The notes under the pieces were generated by a model that was given only the letters and a program-made list of their open reading frames with translations, was not told where the DNA came from and made no database searches. The translations under genes and the position numbers were made by a program. This document shows positions 25,290 through 33,429 of a stretch of DNA of 64,000 nt, one piece after another. This stretch comes from Pseudophaeobacter arcticus DSM 23566 (GTDB taxonomy: Bacteria; Pseudomonadota; Alphaproteobacteria; Rhodobacterales; Rhodobacteraceae): positions 164,924 to 228,923 of the forward strand of contig NZ_AXBF01000005.1 of assembly GCF_000473205.1 (NCBI RefSeq), read 5' to 3'. Each line of letters starts with the position of its first letter. Position 1 is the stretch's first letter.

Positions 25290-26261
25290 TTATATGTGCT
25301 GCCATTCTTCTGGAACCCAAGCGTAGGCCCCGTCTTTTTCTTCGACATGACCGATACCAGGGAACGGCAAATGGGTGCCCGCAACGGCGATCTTGTCGGC
25401 AACCACCATATCCAAGACACGGCGGCGCGTCTCGGCGGCCTGCACGCCATCTGCGTCAAAGGCGATACCGGCATCAGGGTGGCTAAACTGCAGCGACGCC
25501 ACAGCTGTGCTGTCTCCCCATATGATCAACTGATCAGAGCCATCCGACACACGGACCCCACTGTGTCCTGGGGTATGCCCCGGCATTGCCAAAGTGGTGA
25601 GGCCGCCACCAAGATCGGTATTGTCGCCAAACATTTCGGTCCGCTGAGTGTAGGCCTCGCTGACAGCACGTGCCAAGGCAAAGAAACCTTGCGAAGACTC
25701 CGGCGCACCCGATGCGATCATCTCGTCCGTCCAGAAGGCATGATCGGTTTCGCTGACATGCAACGATGCATTCGGGAAGACCGGGCCATTATCTGCGATC
25801 AATCCCCCGATGTGATCCGGATGCATGTGCGTCAACACAATGCGCGTCACGTCTTCAGGTGCAACGCCAAGCAACTCCAGCGATGTGCGCAACCTGCCTG
25901 CTGTTGGTCCAAAGGCACTGCCCGCACCAGCATCGACCAAGCTGACCTGGTCTCCTTGGCGAATGACGTGAGTACTGATTGCCAGCGGAATCGGATTCGC
26001 GGGGTCAAGATAGGCCGCCTTCATTCCTTCCGCGATTTGCTCGTCCCCGAGGTTCGTCACAAGATTCTGATCGAGCTTGAAATACCCGTCCAGCAATGTC
26101 GTCACGCGCAGATTGCCTACCATACGATCATAGAAGGTTGGAAGTGGTGCCGTTGCATGGCCCGCGGCTTGCAGGGGGTGTGGGCGTCCGGCGGCAAGAA
26201 GGGCGGCGCCACCCGCGGCGCCCAGAATCAATCCACGGCGCGAAAGATCAAAAGAAGTCAT
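25290..26261 (-). CDS. Exported MBL-fold metallo-hydrolase
   Basis: A 323-residue metallo-beta-lactamase-fold enzyme. It begins with a Tat-like signal (LSRRGLILGAAGGAALLAAG, residues 6-25). It has the zinc motif HMHPDH (145-150), a later metal ligand histidine in MPGHTPGHSG, the aspartate in IIWGDSTA, and the terminal histidine in AGTHLPFPGIGH. The substrate cannot be told; quorum-quenching lactonase, sulfatase-like and other hydrolases share this fold. An AAGGAAAA site precedes the ATG. It is isolated between non-coding stretches inside the plasmid block, hence probably cargo. Confidence 0.87.
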   Translation of the reverse strand: MTSFDLSRRGLILGAAGGAALLAAGRPHPLQAAGHATAPLPTFYDRMVGNLRVTTLLDGYFKLDQNLVTNLGDEQIAEGMKAAYLDPANPIPLAISTHVIRQGDQVSLVDAGAGSAFGPTAGRLRTSLELLGVAPEDVTRIVLTHMHPDHIGGLIADNGPVFPNASLHVSETDHAFWTDEMIASGAPESSQGFFALARAVSEAYTQRTEMFGDNTDLGGGLTTLAMPGHTPGHSGVRVSDGSDQLIIWGDSTAVASLQFSHPDAGIAFDADGVQAAETRRRVLDMVVADKIAVAGTHLPFPGIGHVEEKDGAYAWVPEEWQHI

Positions 26262-26465
26262 GAGTTTTTCCTTGTTTCATATGCAGAACTTCAATTCTGC
26301 GTTTTGTATGCTTTTAGTTAAATAGGTCCAAATTTCAGATGACCACCCACCGAGAGCATGAACAGACCAACGGCCCACGGACGAGCAGCGGACATCTTAC
26401 GGATTTGCAGCACACCACAACTCGGGCTCACAGCTGCCATTTTCTGCTTTGCGGCAAAGCATAGG

Positions 26466-27407
26466 TCAAGCGGCCTTGGCGCTGCGCTCTGCCCTGCCCG
26501 CCTCTGATCTGGCGATCAGATAATTACATGCGCGCTGCGCATCGGCGGCGTGCTTGAAGATCGCGTTCTTGTCAGAGCGCAGAACGCGCAGCCAGTTGTA
26601 GAGATAGGCCGCGTTCATCTCGAGCGTATGCGCCGTAAAGCCGAGCGTCTGCCCAAGAAACACCGAGGTCAGTTCGGCGACGATCTCCTCGCGCGCGTAT
26701 GAGGTGTTACCGAACTTTGAGAGACCGAAATCACGCTTCAGTCGATGGGGAGCTTTTGTGGCATGAGCCAGCTCATGCGCCCAGACCCCGTAGAAGTTCC
26801 GCGGGTTCTCGAACCGCGCGATCGACGGCATGAACACCTTGTCCACGGGCGGCAGGTAGTAGGCTTCCGTCCCCGTGAAGACGGTCGTGATATCGAGGGC
26901 ATCGAAAAACGCCTGCATATGCGGGATGGGCTCGGACGGCGGATGCTCGGGCGCGGGCTCCGGGTCGGGGAAGAAGCTATCGGGCAGGCCATCGATCTGG
27001 CAGGCATTGAACACGCGGTAGGATTTCTGAAAGCGAAAGATGCGGGCTTCCTCGGAGTGATCATCCCCGTCGCTGCGGTCATGCTCATCGCCGCCCGCGT
27101 CTTTCCGGCTTTGACCGTAATAGACGACGACAGAGGATTTCTCGCCCTTGCGGACCTTTGCGTCCAAGGCATTGGCCTGCGGCAACGTCATCCAGAAGGG
27201 AGAGCTGTGGCCCGCCATCACGGTCCGCATCGTCAGCAGGAAGTTGTTCACTCCCTGGTAGGGTTCTCCGCCCACGCGCAGGGGACGAGAGCTGCCACCT
27301 GCGGTCCATGGCTTGCGCCACGGCAGGACGCCGCGCTCGATGATGCGGATGATTTCGTTTGTGATGACCTCGGAGGCATCGAATTTGGGCGTGCGGGATC
27401 GGGCCAT
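26466..27407 (-). CDS. ardC: ArdC-type antirestriction protein
   Basis: A 313-residue protein. The N-terminal ssDNA-binding ArdC domain (about 10-130; ERGVLPWRKPW, YQGVNNFLL) is followed by a zincin-like metallopeptidase domain with HELAH (211-215) and a downstream glutamate in REEIVAELTSVFL. ArdC of other plasmids protects incoming DNA against host restriction during transfer. The AAAGGA site fits the ATG at 27407. Its place upstream of the relaxase block agrees with a role early in conjugation. Confidence 0.9.
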   Translation of the reverse strand: MARSRTPKFDASEVITNEIIRIIERGVLPWRKPWTAGGSSRPLRVGGEPYQGVNNFLLTMRTVMAGHSSPFWMTLPQANALDAKVRKGEKSSVVVYYGQSRKDAGGDEHDRSDGDDHSEEARIFRFQKSYRVFNACQIDGLPDSFFPDPEPAPEHPPSEPIPHMQAFFDALDITTVFTGTEAYYLPPVDKVFMPSIARFENPRNFYGVWAHELAHATKAPHRLKRDFGLSKFGNTSYAREEIVAELTSVFLGQTLGFTAHTLEMNAAYLYNWLRVLRSDKNAIFKHAADAQRACNYLIARSEAGRAERSAKAA

Positions 27408-27447
27408 GGCTGGCGTCCTTTCGAGTGTTGATGAGAGGGAGTGGTGA

Positions 27448-27918
27448 TCAGATTGACTGACGGGGCCTCGGATCGTTGATGATCCTGGCGCCGAGCCCTT
27501 CGACCATGTCGATGTAGGTGGTCAGCGAGACGGACCTGCCAGGACCGCAAGGGTCAGGGTCGACCGATCCGTCCCGCGCCACGCACGGCAAGTTCGCGAA
27601 GGCGGTGACATCGGTGACGGATCGGATATCGATGAACGGCGTTCCTCGTGCGACCGCGAGGGCGGCCAAGGGAAAGCGCTCGATGGGCGCGAGAGTCGAA
27701 ACGGTGGTCCAACCGAGATGGAGGAATGTCCCGCCATCCCCGCAGATCACATGCGCGTTTGGCAATGACGCCGCCTGCTTCAGATAGCCGAGATCACGCA
27801 GGACGGTCTGGCGTTCGAGACGCTGTGCCAGCGCCGTCTGGCCAGTTCGGCGCAGCCCTCTATGCCGCCACCAGGAGGCGGCGGTTGCGCGGAGCACGCG
27901 CAAGACACCTGTTTGCAT
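27448..27918 (-). CDS. Conserved plasmid protein of unknown function
   Basis: A 156-residue protein beginning MQTGVLRVLRATAASWWRHR, with a middle segment HVICGDGGTFLHLGWTTVST and a C-terminus STYIDMVEG-like region. I do not recognise the family. I used the ATG at 27918 because AAGGG lies 9 nt upstream of it, while the in-frame ATG at 27933 has no such site. It is the first gene of the minus-strand block, 40 nt before ardC. Confidence 0.6.
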   Translation of the reverse strand: MQTGVLRVLRATAASWWRHRGLRRTGQTALAQRLERQTVLRDLGYLKQAASLPNAHVICGDGGTFLHLGWTTVSTLAPIERFPLAALAVARGTPFIDIRSVTDVTAFANLPCVARDGSVDPDPCGPGRSVSLTTYIDMVEGLGARIINDPRPRQSI

Positions 27919-28211
27919 GGGAGCGCCCTTCATCCGGAACGGCAGACCGGAACCCGGCCCGGACCCATCTGAGGGACCCCAAAGGCCCTCATCCGTCAGT
28001 CACAAAACCCGAAGAACACTTTCTCTTTTTCCGGCCCCTTTGGGCACACAACAAAACCGAAAAGCCCGGCCCTTCTGCCGAAGCCATTGATTTCATGCAG
28101 CAATTCCAGATCGGCAGGCAAGATCGGCAACGCATATCGGCAAAACCTTGCTTGAAAGTACGAAATGTGTTTATTTTTCAATTACTTTGCAAACATGGAA
28201 GATCGGCAAAA
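27919..28211. other. Divergent intergenic region before the Fic gene
   Basis: A 293-bp region between the minus-strand block and the plus-strand Fic gene. It contains AT-rich sequence (TTTATTTTTC at about 28170) and the direct repeats listed separately. Promoters for both directions should lie here. Confidence 0.5.
28108..28146 (+). repeat. Three tandem 13-bp repeats (AGATCGGCA) upstream of the Fic gene
   Basis: AGATCGGCA occurs at 28108 and 28121, and ATATCGGCA at 28134, with exact 13-bp periodicity. A fourth AGATCGGCA lies at 28200, just before the Fic start codon. Such spacing suggests an operator bound cooperatively, perhaps by the winged HTH of the Fic protein itself. Confidence 0.6.
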
Positions 28212-29414
28212 ATGCTGGAAACACCCGCCAGGATCGAACCCTGCTTCTTCGAGGAGCATATTCCTACAGAACTGGCAGACCTTTCGGTCGACATCCAGAG
28301 GGAAGCCACTGGGCTGGGACAAGGGTTGCATCCTGACAGCGCAGCCGAACTTGCCGATCTCGTCCGTGTGATGAACTGCTACTACTCCAACCTGATCGAA
28401 GGACACAACACGCGCCCCCGCGACATCGAAAGGGCGCTGGCTGGTGCCGAGCTTGAGGAAGAAACCCGTCCCCTCGCCCTTGAGGCCCGGGCGCACGTCA
28501 TCGTTCAACGGGCCATCGACGAGATGCATCGCAAGGGCACCCTGCCCCGCCCCACATCCGTCGAATTCCTGACTTGGGTCCATAAGAGCTTCTACGACGA
28601 GATGCCGGATGAGTTTCGGGTCATCGAACATCCCGACGGCACACAAGAGCCCATCGTTCCGGGACGCATGCGCCAGGATGATGATCGGGAAGTTGCGGTC
28701 GGGCGCCACCTACCTCCTTCATCGTCGCGCGTCGCCGCATTCATGGACCATTTCGACAAACGATTTCAGATTGCGGCGCGGTCTTCGAGCGGACGGATCA
28801 TCGCGATCGCCTCTGCGCATCACCGGCTCAACTACATCCACCCTTTCCCGGATGGTAACGGCCGTGTCAGCAGACTGATGTCTCATGCCATGGGCCTCAC
28901 AGCGGGGATTGGTGGCCAAGGGCTCTGGTCCGTATCACGTGGGCTGGCCCGCGGGTTAACCGATCGGGGCGAGTACAAACGGATGATGGATCTGGCCGAC
29001 AGTCCACGCCGCGGAGACCGCGACGGACGGGGGAACCTGTCAGAAGCGGCACTGAAGACGTTTAGTGAATGGTTCCTAAAGGTGACGCTCGACCAGATCA
29101 GCTTCTCAGCAAGATTGTTCGATCTCGGCGGATTGGACCAACGGTATCGTCGTCTTGTTGCAGATACCATCGATGACAAGCGAGCGCCGGAACTAATCTC
29201 GGCGGTTCTTCGTCATGGGGCACTGGAACGAGGCGATGCGCAGATTGTGCTCAAGACGTCCGAGCGTACTGCTCGCAACACGCTGAGTAAACTGACCGCC
29301 GCCGGATACATGACGTCCGCCTCGCCGAAGACGCCGGTTCGGTTGGCGTTTCCGTTGGATTATCGAGAGCGGCTCTTTCCAAACCTCTTTGGAGACGGTG
29401 ACCTTCCACAATAA
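28212..29414 (+). CDS. Fic-domain protein with autoinhibitory motif and C-terminal winged HTH
   Basis: A 400-residue protein. The N-terminal helix carries the inhibition motif SNLIEG (59-64, S/T-x3-E-G). The Fic core has the complete active site HPFPDGNGRVSR (210-221), so it should transfer AMP or a similar group to a target hydroxyl. The C-terminus (about 330-385; ALERGDAQIVLKTSERTARN) is a winged HTH-like domain. The ribosome-binding site is weak. No separate antitoxin is adjacent, which fits self-inhibited class II Fic proteins. Confidence 0.87.
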   Translation: MLETPARIEPCFFEEHIPTELADLSVDIQREATGLGQGLHPDSAAELADLVRVMNCYYSNLIEGHNTRPRDIERALAGAELEEETRPLALEARAHVIVQRAIDEMHRKGTLPRPTSVEFLTWVHKSFYDEMPDEFRVIEHPDGTQEPIVPGRMRQDDDREVAVGRHLPPSSSRVAAFMDHFDKRFQIAARSSSGRIIAIASAHHRLNYIHPFPDGNGRVSRLMSHAMGLTAGIGGQGLWSVSRGLARGLTDRGEYKRMMDLADSPRRGDRDGRGNLSEAALKTFSEWFLKVTLDQISFSARLFDLGGLDQRYRRLVADTIDDKRAPELISAVLRHGALERGDAQIVLKTSERTARNTLSKLTAAGYMTSASPKTPVRLAFPLDYRERLFPNLFGDGDLPQ

Positions 29415-29500
29415 CTTTAGGCATTTAGGGTGTAATGCCTGGCCGCCGATTTCTTCCATGAGCGGCCAGATTTTCATCAAGGCTTGCTCGTGTGTCACTT

Positions 29501-29516
29501 GTCCACCGCGGTGGAC
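29501..29516. promoter_or_regulatory. parS-like palindrome, copy 1
   Basis: GTCCACCGCGGTGGAC, a perfect 16-bp palindrome with GC at its centre. It differs from the repABC parS consensus GTTNNNNGCNNNNAAC only by one symmetric base pair. It lies downstream of repC and is probably the RepB binding site. Confidence 0.7.
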
Positions 29517-29609
29517 ATCTGCTGGTCTGAGATAAACTGAAGAACCACCACGCGCCGCTATGTGCGTTTGGACAGTTTTGGTTGCCACAAGCGCCGCTTC
29601 TCGCTCGAA

Positions 29610-29625
29610 GTCCACCGCGGTGGAC
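29610..29625. promoter_or_regulatory. parS-like palindrome, copy 2
   Basis: Identical to the copy at 29501-29516, 109 bp away, directly after the repC stop codon. Repetition of a 16-bp perfect palindrome next to repABC supports a centromere role. Confidence 0.7.
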
Positions 29626-29626
29626 A

Positions 29627-30682
29627 TTAGACAGTTCGCTCATTGTTTTCGGACAGTCGCTTGATCAAAGCTAATGGATCAAATTGGTTTTGCCTTTGAC
29701 CCAGGGTGATACTGTGAAAATACGCTCCAAAATCCCTGATGCGTTTTCCAAGCTGTAGCATGATGAAGATCGCGCATGACGCTTTCTGAGCTCCTACAGC
29801 ATTCTTGGCTTTCTCGAAAGTCTCTGGGTGAATGCCCATCATGGGTGCAAGTGTTCGAGCATGGTTTTCAATGTCCAACCAGTTTCTAAGTCTCTCTGTG
29901 GAGAACGATGTCGCCTGATCGCAGACTGAGGTCAGCAAGTCTGGTTTCAGGGCCTCAAGGCCTATGTTGCTATCTAAATCTTTTTTTTCTTCTTCAGACT
30001 TAGATTGATGCCGGACAGTTTGTCCGTCATTGGCGGGCAATTCCATAGTTTCAGGCGGGTCATCCGGGGTAGACAAACTCTGGCATTCTGCATCTGTATT
30101 GGCGAGCAGAGCGTGGTATTCGGGGAGGCTCAGCTTCCTGCGTAGAGCTTTCCGTGCGTGGTTGATGAATGCGTTGCTAGGATCGTGCTCTTCCAAATGG
30201 GCGAGCTTTGTAAGGATCTGTTTGCGGACAAATATCCGATCTCGCCGGTTATTCTCCATCTCTTGCGCGATGGCTATAAGCTCGCTCGCACGTTGGAGCA
30301 GGGGGGTGAGAGACAATCCATAACTGATGCACTCCCCGCCGGATGAGCGAACGCGGTAGCGCTTTCGGTTCGAGCTGTCATTGCGCTTGATGAATCCGAG
30401 TTCAACGAAGCGGTTGATGTGCCTCCGGAGTGTCCGTTCGTCGATTCCGCCAACGCGCTGGCAAAGTGAATTGTTAGACGCAAAAACCGTTTCGCCATGG
30501 CCAGGTTTCAGAAAACTGAGCATTGCTTGAAGTGTCTGTATGTGGCCAGGACGTAGACCAAACACGCTGCGTGCATCTCTCAGGGCTCTGAAGATGGTCC
30601 AGACGTCGGTTTCAGATGGGGGAAATGAGCCGCGGGTTGCATCAGCACCTGCGGCTTCGATCGAGAGTTTTGTAAATGCCAT
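29627..30682 (-). CDS. repC: Replication initiator RepC
   Basis: A 351-residue protein of the RepC family, the initiator of repABC plasmids. Landmarks are WTIFRALRDARSVFGLRPGH (about 24-43), the winged-helix stretch NNSLCQRVGGIDERTLRRHI, and GFIKRNDSSNRKRYRVRSSG with GLSLTPLLQRA after it. The origin usually lies inside repC. The ATG at 30682 is preferred: an upstream alternative at 30754 falls inside the leader terminator. Expression should be limited by the antisense RNA encoded opposite the leader. Confidence 0.9.
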   Translation of the reverse strand: MAFTKLSIEAAGADATRGSFPPSETDVWTIFRALRDARSVFGLRPGHIQTLQAMLSFLKPGHGETVFASNNSLCQRVGGIDERTLRRHINRFVELGFIKRNDSSNRKRYRVRSSGGECISYGLSLTPLLQRASELIAIAQEMENNRRDRIFVRKQILTKLAHLEEHDPSNAFINHARKALRRKLSLPEYHALLANTDAECQSLSTPDDPPETMELPANDGQTVRHQSKSEEEKKDLDSNIGLEALKPDLLTSVCDQATSFSTERLRNWLDIENHARTLAPMMGIHPETFEKAKNAVGAQKASCAIFIMLQLGKRIRDFGAYFHSITLGQRQNQFDPLALIKRLSENNERTV

Positions 30683-30752
30683 GGCTTGTTCACGACGACC
30701 GTTCGGCCCACAACTTCCCCGTCTCTTTCCTCGAATTTTCGCGGAAAAAGGC

Positions 30753-30782
30753 AAAAAATATCAGTCCACCGAATCGGTGACT
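30753..30782 (-). terminator. repC leader attenuator (S-element-like)
   Basis: On the minus strand AGTCACCG and CGGTGGACT form a hairpin (30763-30782), followed two bases later by six T (30753-30758). It sits in the repC leader, where repABC plasmids terminate the repC transcript when the antisense RNA binds. Confidence 0.65.
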
Positions 30783-30783
30783 C

Positions 30784-30872
30784 TTGACCGGTATGCTGGA
30801 GGTTGCTACATCAAAGATGCTAATCAGATGATGAGGGCTCTCCAGGGGAAACTTTGGGGGGCTCTTTTCTTT
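30784..30872 (+). ncRNA. Counter-transcribed RNA between repB and repC
   Basis: On the plus strand there is TTGACC (30784-30789), 17 bp, then an extended -10 TGCTACATC (TACATC at 30807-30812). About 50 nt further a terminator follows: GGGCTCTCC (30835-30843) pairs with GGGGGGCTC (30856-30864) through several G-U pairs, followed by TTTTCTTT. Those G-U pairs exist only in the plus-strand RNA. Location and orientation match the incompatibility antisense RNA of repABC plasmids. Confidence 0.7.
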
Positions 30873-30920
30873 CGGGTCTTCGCTTTTCTCCTCTGCTCGT
30901 GTTGCTCTGTGTGGCCTGGG

Positions 30921-31889
30921 TTAGGACCCAGAGCCTCTCTCATTCCGCCACTGTACGAAGAGTTGCAAAAGCGTAGCTTCCGCGTGCTCTTCGAGCCATT
31001 GGCCGAATTCTGGATTGTCCTTCTTGGTGACCTTGAGCGCGATCGCCTTCTCATCGATTGTCAGCGTGCCCAATGAACTGCCGTTCTCATCATTGATGAC
31101 CGAAGTCAGCCCACGATTGGGCGGCTTCTTGTCGCTACGTGCTTTGCTCGAGCAAGCCGAATAGACCGCTTGGAACTTTTCGGAACTAGGAGTGTCGTCG
31201 GGCAGGGCGGCGAGCGCCTCTTTGGCGATGTCCACCAAATCTACCTTCACCGACAAGGCAGCTAGATCACCCCACTGCCGTCGTCCGATCCCATGTGCTG
31301 GCCCGATGAGTTGAACAAGACCGTCTGGCAGTTGTTCTATGACGACCCTGTGGTTGGATACGCCTTGCCGGGTCAGACCTAGAGCATCTTGAATGACACC
31401 GGGTTTGTACCCGGATTCTTGCATCTCTTTGATAAAAAGAGACTTTTCTATAAAAGACGGATCAAGCCTGAGGTTGTTCTCCTGGCCTTGAGCGATCAGA
31501 GATGCGTCATCGTCCAAGGTTCGAACAATTGCCTTGACCGTTCCACCGACCTTACGGATCGCCGCAAGCCTGCGGCGGCCGTAGATGATGCGGTATCTGT
31601 CCGGTTGGGCTGATGGACGGACCATGATGGGCACTTGTTGGCCATGCTTGCGAATGCTCTCGGCCAACTCATCGATACTGGAATCTTCCAGCACCAACCG
31701 ATCGCGCAGCCCATCCATGTCAATCTGATCGGGTTCGATATCGCGAATCGAGTTTGCTGTGATCTCGCGCAAAGAGTCGCGCAATCCTCCAACAGATCCC
31801 GGCAGCTTTGCCGCTTTTGGCGGGGTAGGGGAGGGGGCTCCGCTCTCCGTCTCATTCCTTGGAGGCTGGTTGAAGATGTTTCGGGCCAT
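30921..31889 (-). CDS. repB: Partition protein RepB (ParB family)
   Basis: A 322-residue ParB-family protein. The ParB N-terminal domain has IRKHGQQVPIMVRPS (about 78-92) and GRRRLAAIRKVG (about 103-114). A central HTH follows (GVIQDALGLTRQGVSNHRVV), then a C-terminal dimerization part. It should bind the two parS palindromes at 29.5-29.6 kb. The ATG at 31889 shares its A with the repA stop (TGATG), so repA and repB are coupled. Confidence 0.9.
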   Translation of the reverse strand: MARNIFNQPPRNETESGAPSPTPPKAAKLPGSVGGLRDSLREITANSIRDIEPDQIDMDGLRDRLVLEDSSIDELAESIRKHGQQVPIMVRPSAQPDRYRIIYGRRRLAAIRKVGGTVKAIVRTLDDDASLIAQGQENNLRLDPSFIEKSLFIKEMQESGYKPGVIQDALGLTRQGVSNHRVVIEQLPDGLVQLIGPAHGIGRRQWGDLAALSVKVDLVDIAKEALAALPDDTPSSEKFQAVYSACSSKARSDKKPPNRGLTSVINDENGSSLGTLTIDEKAIALKVTKKDNPEFGQWLEEHAEATLLQLFVQWRNERGSGS

Positions 31890-33088
31890 CAGCGACGCCC
31901 CCATGCCATTTGGATCGTCTGCTCTAGCTCATCGCCAACGCCATTCACGCTGGTCAGGGCGCGATCAATTGTCTTTCTGATGAATTGGCTTGGATCGACT
32001 TCGTAGACGGTCTGCTGGGTCATCCCCGCGTCGGAGATCGCCGTAGACTTCAGCATTGGCTCTGTCATGACCTGACCTGCCAGAATTGATCTCAGGTAGC
32101 CTGCCATTTGGGTCTGCGGACCGTCCGACGGTTCATATCTGGTAATCAGGAACTTGACAAAATCCCATGTGACACGCCGACCGATGGCTTCCTCCACGGC
32201 CTTGACCGTTTCTGAAGCAAGCTTCAGGAATTGGCTCATGGATGCGATGTCAAGCATGCCAGGTACCACGGTAACCAAAAGCCCCGTCGAGGCTGCCAGC
32301 GCAGTCAGGGTTAGAAACCCAAGCTGAGGCGGGCAGTCGATCAGGACGATGTCGTAGTTTGCCTCAACCTCTTCAAGCGCCAAGGCGAGGCGCTCTGCAA
32401 AGATGGGCTGTACGCGACGGGCGAGAGCGTTTGCGGTCTCGGTTTCGTACTCCGAGAGCATCAAACCGGCGGGCACCATGTCGAGCTTATGGAAGTAGGT
32501 CTTTTGGATGACGTTCGAGAGAGGAACTTGGTCCTCATATCTCAAAGCATCATAGATTGTGCCGCCATCGGCGAACTCAAGCTCGGGCCGAAAGCCGAAA
32601 AACGTGGTCAAACTTGCTTGCGGATCGAGGTCTAGGACCAGCACGCGGTAACCGCGCAAGGCATACCTTTGCGCAAGATGAATCGTTGCAGTAGTCTTTG
32701 ATGAGCCGCCTTTGAAGTTGACGACGGATATCACCTGGAGACGATCGCCATCACGTCGACCTGGGCGGTAGCTTTCTGCGTTCTTTCCAGTGCGTCCAAG
32801 AACATCGCGCAACTCATCAATCTCTTGGGCTGTGTAGAACCGGTGTCCGCGGTTGTCTGTATGCACTTCCGGGAAGCTGCCGTCCTTGTGCCGGTTGCGC
32901 AGGTTAGATGTGCTTACGCGCAGGAGGCCGGCGACTTCGGTGGAACTGAAGCGACGTAGGGACTTTCGTTCTTCGGGTTCGAAAGCGATCTTCATCTGGC
33001 GATCCAAAGACTCAGCCAGATTGTCGGCAAATGCTCCGATATCGGAAGAGCCTATGCCTTGCGTGTATCCAATGTTACGATCATCCAT
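31889..33088 (-). CDS. repA: Partition ATPase RepA (ParA family)
   Basis: A 399-residue ParA-family protein. An N-terminal DNA-binding domain (about 40-110; LLRVSTSNLRNRHKDGSFP) precedes the deviant Walker A motif KGGSSKTT (126-133), the DLDPQAS segment and VLIDCPPQLG. With RepB it segregates the plasmid and represses the repABC promoter. The inverted repeats immediately upstream (33129-33175) are likely its operator. Confidence 0.92.
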   Translation of the reverse strand: MDDRNIGYTQGIGSSDIGAFADNLAESLDRQMKIAFEPEERKSLRRFSSTEVAGLLRVSTSNLRNRHKDGSFPEVHTDNRGHRFYTAQEIDELRDVLGRTGKNAESYRPGRRDGDRLQVISVVNFKGGSSKTTATIHLAQRYALRGYRVLVLDLDPQASLTTFFGFRPELEFADGGTIYDALRYEDQVPLSNVIQKTYFHKLDMVPAGLMLSEYETETANALARRVQPIFAERLALALEEVEANYDIVLIDCPPQLGFLTLTALAASTGLLVTVVPGMLDIASMSQFLKLASETVKAVEEAIGRRVTWDFVKFLITRYEPSDGPQTQMAGYLRSILAGQVMTEPMLKSTAISDAGMTQQTVYEVDPSQFIRKTIDRALTSVNGVGDELEQTIQMAWGRR

Positions 33089-33128
33089 GTCCTGCCGCCC
33101 ACTCTCGGCCTCTGTTGAGGCTCTTAGT

Positions 33129-33175
33129 CATTCTGACGGTGTACAGCGTGTCTGACGCGTTTTGCCGTCAGAATG
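33129..33175. promoter_or_regulatory. Probable RepA operator
   Basis: The perfect 11-bp inverted repeat CATTCTGACGG (33129-33139) / CCGTCAGAATG (33165-33175), with a further TCTGACG between the arms, lies 40-90 nt upstream of the repA start, the expected site of autorepression. Confidence 0.6.
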
Positions 33176-33230
33176 GGAATGCCACGATCCAGTGAGTCCG
33201 GCAAGAAGAATCTAAATGTAGTGTGAAAGT

Positions 33231-33256
33231 TATCCACAACACCTATAGGTGTTGTC
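33231..33256. promoter_or_regulatory. DnaA box overlapping a 20-bp palindrome
   Basis: TTATCCACA (33231-33239) is a perfect consensus DnaA box. It overlaps ACAACACCTA / TAGGTGTTGT, a perfect 20-bp palindrome (33237-33256). AT-rich sequence follows. A further partition or regulatory site is likely. Confidence 0.55.
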
Positions 33257-33429
33257 GTGTAAAAAACTCAGCAAGTCATTGATATAGATATATTAAATGC
33301 AGATCTAACCAAATCGAGCCGCTACTCTGTTGAGTTGGCACATTAGCAGCTAACCCCAAGCAACTAATGGCACTTTCTGCCTCCTGCGGAGTTTTCTCCC
33401 GGTGAAATTTTTTGGATTCGGGTCAGAAG

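Larger units (their letters stand above)
33089..33429. other. repABC control region
   Basis: A 341-bp non-coding region upstream of repA that holds the inverted repeats and DnaA box listed separately, followed by AT-rich sequence (about 33260-33300). The part near 33350-33429 adjoins the resolvase stop and shows nothing further. Confidence 0.6.

Noticed and set aside
28108..28208. The 13-bp repeats as replication iterons or CRISPR
   Set aside because: The spacing is too short for CRISPR and the locus already has a repABC replicon; an operator for the Fic gene fits better.
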